Of a stretch of 64,000 nt of DNA, positions 56,433 to 63,366 are shown in pieces (within the stretch, counting starts at the first letter, position 1; each line of letters begins with the position of its first letter). The position numbers and the translations under genes are program-made. The stretch is taken from NCBI GenBank assembly GCA_003833075.1, contig RIAY01000011.1, positions 46,265 to 110,264 on the forward strand, read 5' to 3'. Source of the DNA: Muribaculaceae bacterium Isolate-036 (Harlan) (lineage in GTDB: Bacteria; Bacteroidota; Bacteroidia; Bacteroidales; Muribaculaceae). The notes below the pieces were generated by a model. It was given only the letters and a program-made list of their open reading frames with translations, was not told where the DNA came from and did not search any database.

Positions 56433-57050
56433 TCAGCACTTGCCGCTTCCATGTATGAAACCAGCCTGCGGAAGAGACAGAAACTTGCACATATCAATCA
56501 CATCCTTGGCATTACGTCCGGCAACAGACACACAATTCACCGTTATGCCATATTCTGAAAGAAATGAAGTTTTTTCAAACGATGGTCCGTCAATATCAAT
56601 AAAACGACCTCCGTAACTGCTTGGGAACGGGTAGCGTGTTTTATGTTCCGACCACATCCGCGCAATCGCAACACGATAATCCTCACCCGCCTCCATATTG
56701 ATTATAATGTCGACATCGCGCCATGCCTTAAGCAAATCGGCAAACGCTTTTTCAACAGCGGTCGTGTCATTCACGTCAATTTCATAAAAACGTACGCCTT
56801 TCTCCCTCGCCATTTTGCTCCCCTGTCCGGAATCCACATCAAAGACAGCCACCTTACAACCGGCATCAAGAAATACTGTAGCGATGCCGTCTCCCAAGCC
56901 GGCTGCCAGTCCGCACAAAAGCACCCTGCGCGCAGGAAAATCAAAACTCAGCTTCCCCGCCTTCGCAGCGTAACGACGTGCGGGCATCACTCTCTGCTGT
57001 GACCCGCGCCTGAGTTCCTCCATCTTCCGTTCAATATAATTATCTGCCAT
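56433..57050 (-). CDS. Atypical short SDR-fold protein
   Basis: A 205-residue Rossmann-fold protein related to short-chain dehydrogenases. After a basic N-terminal stretch of about 38 residues it has the dinucleotide motif LLCGLAAGLGDGIA (GxxxGxG), an acidic VFDVDS end to strand 2 that suggests NAD, and INMEAGED where classical members have NNAG. The S-Y-K active-site triad is not recognisable and the protein is shorter than the usual 250 residues. It may bind a nucleotide without normal dehydrogenase chemistry. The gap 57051-57246 downstream of the island boundary shows no gene. Confidence 0.6.
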   Translation of the reverse strand: MADNYIERKMEELRRGSQQRVMPARRYAAKAGKLSFDFPARRVLLCGLAAGLGDGIATVFLDAGCKVAVFDVDSGQGSKMAREKGVRFYEIDVNDTTAVEKAFADLLKAWRDVDIIINMEAGEDYRVAIARMWSEHKTRYPFPSSYGGRFIDIDGPSFEKTSFLSEYGITVNCVSVAGRNAKDVIDMCKFLSLPQAGFIHGSGKC

Positions 57051-57246
57051 TATCGCATAGTCTTGATTTTATTTTTTAAGAAAATACAAATTTAACACAA
57101 ATTGGCGATAAAACGCATTTCATTCATAGATAATTGATTTACAGTATATATTGCATGTGCGAAGTGTACTATTGGTGTACTGATTGATGGATGATAGGCA
57201 AAAGAATAGTGGTGGTTTAAGGATTTTATATGTTTGTTGGGAATTT

Positions 57247-57522
57247 TTAATTATTTAAGTTTCGCAAGTTCAACTTGCTGATTTCAGATTGTAAAATTTG
57301 ATATTTCTCATTATACACAAGGATTTCTTCCATATCCATGTCCAATGGAGGTTCAATATTGCAACTTGAATAAATTGGGTCGCTGAAGTTTCTTAAATAT
57401 TCAGATAATGTACTCTTTCCAGAGCCATTAAGTCCATAAATCAAATTGATATTTTTATCTGTTTCCAAAGTGGCCGTTTGTTTGTAGCAAGCAGGCCCTA
57501 ATATAGTAATCTTTTTAATCAT
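57247..57522 (-). pseudogene. N-terminal fragment of an AAA_13-type ATPase
   Basis: Ninety-one codons from ATG 57522. The start (MIKKITILG), Walker A GLNGSGKST (about 31-39) and the ILVYNEKY segment match the N-terminus of AAA_13 (RloC/PrrC-like) ATPases, which are about 700 residues long and often act in phage defence. Homology stops exactly where the 47-bp IS end begins, and the last 16 codons are IS sequence. No coiled-coil, Walker B or nuclease part remains in the window. Confidence 0.7.
57253..57299. repeat. 47-bp IS end, copy 1
   Basis: Identical to 63367-63413 and in the same orientation. In the second place it covers the last codons of the IS4 transposase and its terminal inverted repeat. 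Here it truncates the AAA ATPase gene and supplies its last 16 codons. Confidence 0.9.
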
Positions 57523-57542
57523 GGTATTTTTTGGAAAAAATC

Positions 57543-59033
57543 TTATTCTATAATAGTCCTGTCAATTATCTGAAGTTTTGCTTGTGACGGTTCTTCGTAG
57601 GCGTTGCAGGTAGCGAGATAGTTCTTCAGCTCCGTGAAATCAGTGCCGTATAGGTTATCGCTGAACTGATGGAGTTTTGTCATCACGTTTATGTATGCCA
57701 ACGGATCTTTGTGCCGTGTAAGTTTTCGCAAAGCGAGGATATAATCCTCACGGAATACGGTAGGCACAATTATACGCGATTGGTCGGCACGGACAAATTC
57801 GGCGTTCATCATCACACGGGCGACACGGCCGTTGCCGTTGTTGAAGGGATGCACCTCGCTAATCATGAACATCATGAAAATTGCACGGGCAAAAGGATCT
57901 GTCAAGGCCGCATAATATTTGAAGCCTTGTGAGAGGGTGCCTTTCACAAGTTGATAATCCACAAACTCCGTCATTCCGGCACGATTGTTTTTTGTTTTGA
58001 AAATGCCGGGGTTCATATGGGGACGTCCTTCAAGTAGGATGCTGTGCCTGTGGCTAAGAATCGAAAACAATTCTTTGGGTGATGTAGGAGTCTTCATCAT
58101 TTCTGCGCGGTTGGACAACACCTTGAATGTTCCAAGTATGTCGTGTGAATCCTCATCGCGTCGAGGCATAGGAATACCGGAGTCAACAATCGCTTTCGCT
58201 TCATCAATCTCAAACTCCGTTCCTTCTATATAATTGGAAAAATAGCTCTCAAAAAATGAGAAAACCCGGAACGATTCCTCATCGGTATTACGATTGTTGC
58301 GGATAACAAAATATCGGTCCTTTATTGCTTCAAAAAGCACTTCAAACAGTTCAACCCTTGTTTTGTCAAACGGATTACCGACTGCTAACGCTTTCGCGGA
58401 GTCTGTTGACAACACTTTAGCATCATGAGTTGAGAGCAAAGCGGAAATTATGTTATTGATTTTGGCAAACTCAGTCTGCATCCCCAATTCTTCAGCAACG
58501 GTTCTCAGTTCATCGCGATATTCGTTAAGACGGTCTTCACCACCGGTGAGCAGTATCTGTTCGAGTTTATTTTCTATCACACTGATAGGAAGAACTCGTG
58601 ATTCATCACCAGATTTTCTTGACATTTGCATATTCTCAAGCATATACCGGTGTTCTCCCGATATGTGCATACCCATAAACGGTATATCATGCGGCGACGC
58701 TTTTGGCCCTTTGACAAAATTAAGAATTATACCGGGTAAGTCTGTTACTCTCCTTGTAGTTGAATTGGTAAGGAAGAAATCACCAGTCGCTGTCGGTCGC
58801 ATCTCTTTGGCACTGCGATGGCTTATAAGAGCATCGGGATAGCGATATACGAGTATATCCATAAGGTTACGACGCACAATATTCTCCAAACTATCGACAC
58901 GATTGGTCGTATATATGCGTGGCGCGACTTTTCGCAACTCACCTTCCTTTTCTTTCTTGCTGAGCACACGGGAAATGTTCGGGTTAGACGAACCGAAAAT
59001 AATCTCTTTTTGGGTGTCAACTTTAACTGCCAT
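57543..59033 (-). CDS. Fic-family AMP transferase with AbiEi-like N-terminal domain and built-in inhibitory motif
   Basis: A 496-residue protein from ATG 59033, which follows a good promoter; 40 upstream codons in frame are hydrophobic leader noise. Residues 10-170 resemble the winged-helix and C-terminal parts of AbiEi-type antitoxins (LSKKEKEGELRKVAPRIYTTN; ALISHRSA). The inhibitory helix motif (S/T)xxxE(G/N) is SNYIEG (S266-E270-G271). The Fic core is HPFNNGNGR (H395-R403), where N399 stands at the usual Asp/Glu metal position. It should AMPylate target proteins in the cytoplasm when inhibition is released; the N399 change may alter activity. Confidence 0.82.
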   Translation of the reverse strand: MAVKVDTQKEIIFGSSNPNISRVLSKKEKEGELRKVAPRIYTTNRVDSLENIVRRNLMDILVYRYPDALISHRSAKEMRPTATGDFFLTNSTTRRVTDLPGIILNFVKGPKASPHDIPFMGMHISGEHRYMLENMQMSRKSGDESRVLPISVIENKLEQILLTGGEDRLNEYRDELRTVAEELGMQTEFAKINNIISALLSTHDAKVLSTDSAKALAVGNPFDKTRVELFEVLFEAIKDRYFVIRNNRNTDEESFRVFSFFESYFSNYIEGTEFEIDEAKAIVDSGIPMPRRDEDSHDILGTFKVLSNRAEMMKTPTSPKELFSILSHRHSILLEGRPHMNPGIFKTKNNRAGMTEFVDYQLVKGTLSQGFKYYAALTDPFARAIFMMFMISEVHPFNNGNGRVARVMMNAEFVRADQSRIIVPTVFREDYILALRKLTRHKDPLAYINVMTKLHQFSDNLYGTDFTELKNYLATCNAYEEPSQAKLQIIDRTIIE

Positions 59034-59058
59034 ACAAAAAATCACGATTAAGAGAATA

Positions 59059-59066
59059 CAAAGGTA
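59059..59066 (-). promoter_or_regulatory. -7 box of the Fic gene
   Basis: TACCTTTG on the minus strand fits TAnnTTTG, about 25 nt before ATG 59033. This supports the shorter Fic start. Confidence 0.5.
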
Positions 59067-59224
59067 CAAATTTTTGCGATTATAATCCAATATTTGATAA
59101 AAAACTGAGTTTACAGTATCTCGGTAGTAAGATTGGAGAATGGGCATATCCATATAATCCTTTATTGATTATTCACCTGAAATATCAACAGTTTGGAATC
59201 TATCTCTGATATGGATATATAGAA

Positions 59225-59254
59225 ACCCCGAAAGAGCCTAAAGCTCCTTCAGGG
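59225..59254 (-). terminator. Terminator after the DUF2188 fragment
   Basis: On the minus strand CCCTGAAGGAGC pairs with GGCTCTTTCGGGG around TTTA, followed by TTTCTATATAT. The stretch 59067-59224 between it and the Fic promoter shows no gene. Confidence 0.6.
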
Positions 59255-59271
59255 CACATCCTAACACTAAT

Positions 59272-59436
59272 TTACCCTTTTTGGGGGCACGGATCATTAC
59301 CATAGCTATGCTTCGCACGAATGCGACCGTTCACACCATGAATAGCTACTTCTTGACCATTGTTGATAGCGATTTCGCGTGCACGCTCAAATGCTTCGCG
59401 TTGCGTTCTGAAATTCCATGAAGCGGTAGAAGACAT
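59272..59436 (-). pseudogene. C-terminal part of a DUF2188 protein
   Basis: Fifty-four codons from ATG 59436 ending in a TAA. The segment TQREAFERAREIAINNGQEVAIHG followed by GRIRAKHSYGNDPCPQKG matches the DUF2188 core and its typical end (IHG.NG.IR..NSYGNDP...KG). About 20 N-terminal residues of the family are missing and are replaced by the junction with the transposase fragment, so this looks truncated. It could still be translated from its internal ATG. Confidence 0.65.
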
Positions 59437-59896
59437 CCTTTCTGGCCTTGATCAACGAATCAAGAATGCCATACTTCTGATTACGGTTTGCGTTTTTGAT
59501 GCCGAAACATGGGAAAAGAAGGAGACATTGGAATACTGTCAGCAACCGATAGACGCAGTTGCGCTTGCTTTTTACTGCAAGCGTGTCTTGCTCGGTCATT
59601 TTGATCTGAGCAAAAATCTAAGAAACTGTTTAAATTTAATTCGAAATTTTTTATATAGTGAATCTTGTGGCTTCCTTGAGGCCTTTTATGGTTGTTTTCA
59701 CCGAGTCTCATCGGTCACATAGCCCGCTATGCTCCCTCTTCGACTCGTAAAAACACCTCATAAAATCCTCTCAATGAACCTCACAATTAAATTTAAACAG
59801 TTTCTAACTTATGATATGCATGGCCGCTGTCATATCGGAATTATTGAAAAAATCTTTGATATCCGAGAGAAAAGGTGTAATTTTGTGTATCGACAT
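59416..59896 (-). pseudogene. N-terminal remnant of an IS4-family transposase, split by repeat copy C
   Basis: The frame starts at ATG 59896 (MSIHKITPFLSDIKDFF), is interrupted by the 183-bp repeat, and resumes as FAQIKMTEQDTLAVKSKRN, then YRLLTVFQCLLLFPCFGIKN and ARKDVFYRFME. This matches the start of Bacteroidales IS4-type transposases of about 460 residues, the same type as the C-terminal piece at 63384. After FYRFME the homology ends and the DUF2188 fragment begins. An in-frame TAG at the repeat insertion point also breaks it. Confidence 0.65.
59622..59804 (+). mobile_element. Palindromic dispersed repeat, copy C (MITE-like, 183 bp)
   Basis: Same length as copy B, inverted relative to it, and differing at only a few positions. 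Terminal inverted repeats GAAACTG.../...CAGTTTC; target duplication TAA at 59619-59621 and 59805-59807. It interrupts the remnant transposase frame, which shows that it moved as a discrete unit after the IS arrived. Confidence 0.88.
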
Positions 59897-60014
59897 GGCT
59901 TTGAGTTAGTTTTTTGGTGGTACTTAAAATTACTCATTTTCCTGCAATTAGGCAAGAATCCATGTCGTTTTTTTATGACTTTACCTCTGGAAATCAGTAC
60001 TTGCGAAACTTAAA

Positions 60015-60210
60015 AATTTTATGGTACTTTAGAATATGGTCGTTAATTCCACTTGCATCTTGAATTTCACTATAAAAGTGTTCTCCATCACCTTTAGGAT
60101 TTTTTTGCAGATTCAGTTCCTATAAAATATCCACTAATAAAAGAGATAGCAACTAAAGCAAAGGCGATAGCTATTATTACAACGTGTTTCTTATTAATCT
60201 CAACTTTCAT
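60015..60210 (-). pseudogene. Small single-helix membrane protein, frameshifted and cut by the IS end
   Basis: From ATG 60210 the frame gives 38 residues with one membrane helix (VVIIAIAFALVAISF) and stops at TAA 60094-60096. Skipping one base in a run of seven A restores the frame: the reading then continues as NPKGDGEHFYSEIQDASGIN to the IS right end at 60014, where it is cut off. The ATG follows the stop of the upstream gene directly, as in a phage operon. Function unknown. Confidence 0.5.
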
Positions 60211-60425
60211 TTATTCCTCTATCAACTTTAAGAACTGATTAACTAAATAGTGATATTCCTCTTTGTTTCTGGAGAAGGTGTAAAGCCATCCATATAGCTT
60301 ACCATTATAATAGTGAGCTTCTACTACTAGCGGAATATTATCTACTCCACCAGTTTCAGCATAGAACCTAGATAGCTCCTTTTCTGAAATATAGCCTATC
60401 TTTTCACCATTATCAGTATAGATAA
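60211..60425 (-). pseudogene. Out-of-frame C-terminal part of the HIRAN-like gene
   Basis: Downstream of the TGA at 60413 the +1 frame continues as VIYTDNGEKIGYISEKELSR and then ends EEYHYLVNQFLKLIEE at TAA 60211-60213. Removing one A in the AATAATAAAG stretch near 60429 joins it to the upstream frame, giving one protein of about 313 residues. The joined region looks like a HIRAN domain. Confidence 0.65.
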
Positions 60426-61153
60426 CCAGCTTTATTATTAAATTGATTGTCTGGCTCTAATCTAGTATATCCAAAAGCGACAAAAGGAGCTGTAACATAT
60501 CGAGCTATTCCTGCTATCTGATACCTTCCATAATAGTAGTAATCATATCCATATCCAGAAGCAGCTTTATTATAGGTATGTTCTCCTTCTGGTAGATTCA
60601 TTCTTTCTACTCGCTTTACTATCTCATTCCTAAAGGCTACTGTAATTATCCATTCTCCTACATTAGATAGAAATGAAGTTACTACATCCTCTAGAACCTT
60701 ATCCTTATAAACAGTGAGCCTAACACTATCTCCATCACTATAGCCTAGCCATTTTAAGCTATCAGTTTCCGCTTCCTTTTCGTAGGCTTTCCACTGCTTT
60801 CTATCCAGCTCTACTAATAAGGTGTCATTAGGTAGGTAGAAGGCTACAGCTTTAACTCCATTCCGATTAGTTTCACCAGTGTACTTAGTATATCCGTAAT
60901 ATACGCCTACTGGCTTTTCAACGTGAAGGATGTTATAGGTATATCTCCCTTCTGTTCCTTTTACAGCGTTCTTATAGAGCTTACCAAAATAGGCTCTGAT
61001 TCTTTCTAGCTCTCCCTCATAAGAGATAGCTTCACTAGGCTTCGGAGTAGGTATAGTAATCTTTGCCACCTCTTCAGCAGGGATATATTCTCTGGTAGAA
61101 GGGATAGCATCAGCCTTAGTAGGTTTCTTCCTAAAGAAGTCAAAGATACCCAT
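60413..61153 (-). CDS. HIRAN-like domain protein of phage type, broken by a frameshift
   Basis: A 246-codon frame starting MGIFDFFRKK. It contains a central region of unknown fold (about 45-180) and the first strands of a HIRAN-like domain (VTAPFVAFGYTRLEPDNQF). A single-base shift ends it early; the missing end lies in the next frame at 60211-60425. Glutamine is encoded by CAG and CAA here, and no in-frame TAG occurs, unlike the ORF at 62622. Composition is clearly more AT-rich than the host genes. HIRAN modules bind DNA ends in SNF2 and phage proteins, but function here is not known. Confidence 0.6.
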   Translation of the reverse strand: MGIFDFFRKKPTKADAIPSTREYIPAEEVAKITIPTPKPSEAISYEGELERIRAYFGKLYKNAVKGTEGRYTYNILHVEKPVGVYYGYTKYTGETNRNGVKAVAFYLPNDTLLVELDRKQWKAYEKEAETDSLKWLGYSDGDSVRLTVYKDKVLEDVVTSFLSNVGEWIITVAFRNEIVKRVERMNLPEGEHTYNKAASGYGYDYYYYGRYQIAGIARYVTAPFVAFGYTRLEPDNQFNNKAGYLY

Positions 61154-61207
61154 AGTACATAGTTTTTGGCAAAGTTAGCTAAAATCCTTGAAGATAAGGG
61201 TGTACTT

Positions 61208-61396
61208 TCAGATTTTATTAGTAACTTTGCCGTTGAAAATAGAGCCGAAGAGTTGGCTCTTTACATCTGAAAAGGTGTTATTTGAGTTATCTTCTGTGAT
61301 AAATTCTAGCAAAATTTCCTCATAGATAGTAAGATAAGTACAAATAGCATCTGCATCGGTAGCTTGTACCTACCCCTCTAGGGGTATCTATATAGC
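61208..61396 (-). pseudogene. Short TAG-containing frame, possible phage gene remnant
   Basis: If TAG is read through, 62 codons between a TAA and TGA 61208-61210 give a protein-like sequence (VQATDADAICTYLTIYEEIL, then FSDVKSQLFGSIFNG). Two TAG codons fall near its start (61370-61372 and 61388-61390 on the complement). No start codon is visible, so it may be only an end fragment. The rest of 61154-61546 holds an AGAGCC/GGCTCT hairpin (61241-61260) and a GGTGTGGG/CCCACACC inverted repeat; I see no other gene. Confidence 0.35.
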
Positions 61397-61546
61397 TTAA
61401 TCGGTGTGGGTTTGCTGTTTTATCACTATCTAAGGCAATGCTAGAAGCCTATCACCGGATAAAGCAAGTACAATCCCACACCTTTTCTATATCCAATAGT
61501 TAAAGGTTTCATCGGGATTGTGAGCCACCAAACACATTGTTTTACA

Positions 61547-61996
61547 ATGAAACACAAACTCTTTCATCTACAGTCGCTGGTTGCTGTAGCTCTGTGTGTC
61601 ATTATGGCAATGGCTTTTACAAGCTGTAGCGATGATGACGATGAACCAGCAGCAGATGAACTAACCTCTATCATTGTAGGGGTTTGGGCGCAGGATGGTG
61701 ATAATGACATTTTTGTCGTTAATGCTAATGGCACTGGGGTAGTTTATGATAGCCCAGCACTCTATGAGCAAAAGAAAGACGGTACTAACTTCACTTGGTC
61801 TTATAAAGATGGCTGGGTAAGAGCTAGTATCATTCACTCAGATGAAGTTCAAGTAGAAGAAATGCGTGCCAAAACAGTATCTAAAAATAAAATCGTATGG
61901 CAGAGATACGATAATGAAGCATCAGATGGCGATGGCTATGATAAGGATGCTTTTGGGTACTATGACCTCTGGACTTGGGAACGCTACACAAAGTAA
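61547..61996 (+). CDS. Small lipoprotein, lipocalin-like
   Basis: A 149-residue lipoprotein from ATG 61547 (an in-frame upstream ATG at 61520 precedes the signal). The signal peptide ends in AFTSC followed by SDDDDEP, a typical Bacteroidota surface-lipoprotein start. The body (IIVGVWAQDGDNDIFVVNANGTG, FTWSYKDGWVRASI) has the beta-strand spacing of lipocalin-like stress proteins. It lies in the AT-rich stretch between IS copies, and a terminator follows at 62003. Function unknown. Confidence 0.75.
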   Translation: MKHKLFHLQSLVAVALCVIMAMAFTSCSDDDDEPAADELTSIIVGVWAQDGDNDIFVVNANGTGVVYDSPALYEQKKDGTNFTWSYKDGWVRASIIHSDEVQVEEMRAKTVSKNKIVWQRYDNEASDGDGYDKDAFGYYDLWTWERYTK

Positions 61997-62002
61997 AATC
62001 AT

Positions 62003-62043
62003 TGCAGGGGATAGTTCTGAATCAAGAATAATCCCCTGCATTT
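62003..62043 (+). terminator. Terminator after the first small lipoprotein
   Basis: A 10-bp perfect stem TGCAGGGGAT/ATCCCCTGCA with an 18-nt loop, followed by TTT. Confidence 0.75.
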
Positions 62044-62056
62044 ATCTCATACTTGA

Positions 62057-62557
62057 ATGAAAAGATATATCTATTTTCTTTCATCCATATTAGCGATGGT
62101 AATGGCTGTATGCCTTACTTCTTGTGGGGATGATAAAGATGAACCAGAAGCAGAATATAAGGCAAATGGCAGGGGCGTTGCCGTGTATTGGGATGGTAAT
62201 ACTGAAGATTTTTACTTTTACCTATCTTCTGATAGGGTAATTATGGTATCTAATCAAGAAGAGGATTGGGACCTAAGACCCTATCCAAATTCTTTTTATA
62301 AACCTCTTACAAACAGCAATATATATCAGTTTGTAAAAGAAGCATTAGAATATGACTATGATATTTACCCAGATAACCCTATGAATATAGTGGTAAATTC
62401 CAGTACAAACTGGAATGAATTTCCTTATTCTGAAATAAGCGGTTTAGTAGATAAGATGAAGGTACTTCAGAGTCAGTATAAGTATATTACTTATGATGGA
62501 GAAGGTGGTTTCTATGTGTTTAATAAGATAGATGGCAGACCGCCCTTCCAATACTAA
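62057..62557 (+). CDS. Small lipoprotein of unknown function
   Basis: A 166-residue lipoprotein; the signal ends in CLTSC followed by GDDKDEPEAE. The body contains NGRGVAVYWDGNTEDFYFYL and an aromatic-rich C-terminal half with no domain I can name. It is preceded by the terminator of the previous lipoprotein and ends 23 bp before a T-rich terminator. The similar leader of the two lipoproteins suggests related surface roles. Glutamine is CAG/CAA; the stop is TAA. Confidence 0.75.
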   Translation: MKRYIYFLSSILAMVMAVCLTSCGDDKDEPEAEYKANGRGVAVYWDGNTEDFYFYLSSDRVIMVSNQEEDWDLRPYPNSFYKPLTNSNIYQFVKEALEYDYDIYPDNPMNIVVNSSTNWNEFPYSEISGLVDKMKVLQSQYKYITYDGEGGFYVFNKIDGRPPFQY

Positions 62558-62580
62558 ACTACACCACTAAACAAAACAAA

Positions 62581-62611
62581 AAACTCCAGCTATATCAGTT
62601 GGAGTTTTTTT
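62581..62611 (+). terminator. Terminator after the second small lipoprotein
   Basis: Stem AAACTCCA/TGGAGTTT followed by a run of T; separates the lipoprotein from the convergent TAG-containing ORF. Confidence 0.75.
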
Positions 62612-62621
62612 ATATCGGTTT

Positions 62622-63105
62622 TCAAATTTTGAAATTCAAAAATCGTGAAAAAGTCTTTAATCAGTTTAGTAGCATACTATTTAGGTATTAGTATTATCCG
62701 CTTCTCCACTTTGCCACTAAAGGCTGCTGTAGTCTTATTGGCATAAGTGGAAGTAACTTTTACAGTTCCATCTGCTATACCCTATGCAATCCTTCTAAGA
62801 GAGAAGATATAGGCAGTATCAGAGCCAAAGAAGTTTACATAGTATATCTAATCAAGCTCCTTATTATTTACTCTATCTACTAGAGCATTGTACTTATAAA
62901 GCTCCATCATATAAGTAGGATAATGCTCAAACTATTTATCTCTCTTCTTTATCTCTACTCCAGTGCTATGCTCCTTAATTGTGCAATAAACATCTAGAGT
63001 ATCATATTTCTCTGCTGATTCCCTATAATCGGTAATCTAGAGCTACTGTAAAATTTCTATGAATAAAGCTCTTCCACTCTATTCTGCTTTTTCAAATTCA
63101 TCCAT
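62622..63105 (-). CDS. TAG-recoded ORF, phage-type nuclease-like protein
   Basis: From ATG 63105 (MDEFEKAE) the frame runs at least 155 codons to about 62640 with seven TAG and no TAA or TGA. The TAG complements start at 63079, 63043, 63037, 62932, 62848, 62782 and 62677. Read as glutamine they fall in sensible places (AE-Q-SGRALF, LD-Q-IYYVNFF, RIA-Q-GIADG, IPK-Q-YATKLI), and only one CAG is used. The segment LDVYCTIKEHSTGVEIKKRD has the D...ExK spacing of PD-(D/E)XK nucleases. Losing one T in the ATTTTTG run would give a natural TGA stop at 62622-62624. TAG as Gln is the code-15 pattern of crAss-like phages. Confidence 0.6.
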
Positions 63106-63176
63106 ATTTCTTTAGTTTTATCTAGCTTCACTATCATTATCATCCGACATTTAGCTTTTAACATCATCATAAGCTA

Positions 63177-63332
63177 TTAGTTAGTTATTTCATTATAAAG
63201 GGTTGTCACTCTATCTTCTAAGAATAGCAGGGATTCACACAGTATCATTTTATTCCCTGCTAAATGATTAAAGAACTCTACTATCTAACTCTGATTCTGA
63301 TTGGCAGGAATCGGCTCACTACTTACACACAT
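63177..63332 (-). CDS. Small TAG-recoded ORF
   Basis: A 51-codon frame, ATG 63332 to TAA 63177-63179, starting MCVSSEPIPANQNQS. Codon 16 is TAG; reading it as glutamine gives a helical protein (IVEFFNHLAGNK, then LFLEDRVTTLYNEITN). It is 71 bp upstream of the larger recoded ORF on the same strand. Under the standard code it is too short to be called. Function unknown; the upstream edge is the IS junction at 63366. Confidence 0.45.
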
Positions 63333-63366
63333 AGCAAGTAATCTCTATCCCTTCTAAATCTAATTG

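Larger units (their letters stand above)
57253..60014. mobile_element. IS4-type element with transposase core replaced by a Fic-containing cargo
   Basis: The left end (57253-57299) is identical over 47 bp to the 3' end of the IS4-family copy at 63367. The right end ACTTGCGAAACTTAAA (59999-60014) is the exact inverted repeat of the left TTTAAGTTTCGCAAGT (57254-57269). Next to the right end is the N-terminal part of an IS4-type transposase (59416-59896). Between the ends, in place of the rest of the transposase, lie an AAA ATPase fragment, an intact Fic gene and a DUF2188 fragment. I found no matching target duplication, so it may be a composite relic rather than one insertion. Confidence 0.65.

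Noticed and set aside
61404..61483. An 80-base stretch with GGTGTGGG/CCCACACC ends and a CTA triplet in the middle, looked at as a possible amber-suppressor tRNA
   Set aside because: There is no T-loop (GTTCRA) or D-arm in either strand, and the loop around CTA cannot form a 5-bp stem with a 7-base loop.
63061..63170. An alternative frame over the recoded ORF start (MMMLKAKCRMIMIVKL...)
   Set aside because: It also needs TAG readthrough but soon meets other stops and gives a less protein-like sequence than the MDEFEKAE frame, which stays open for at least 155 codons.
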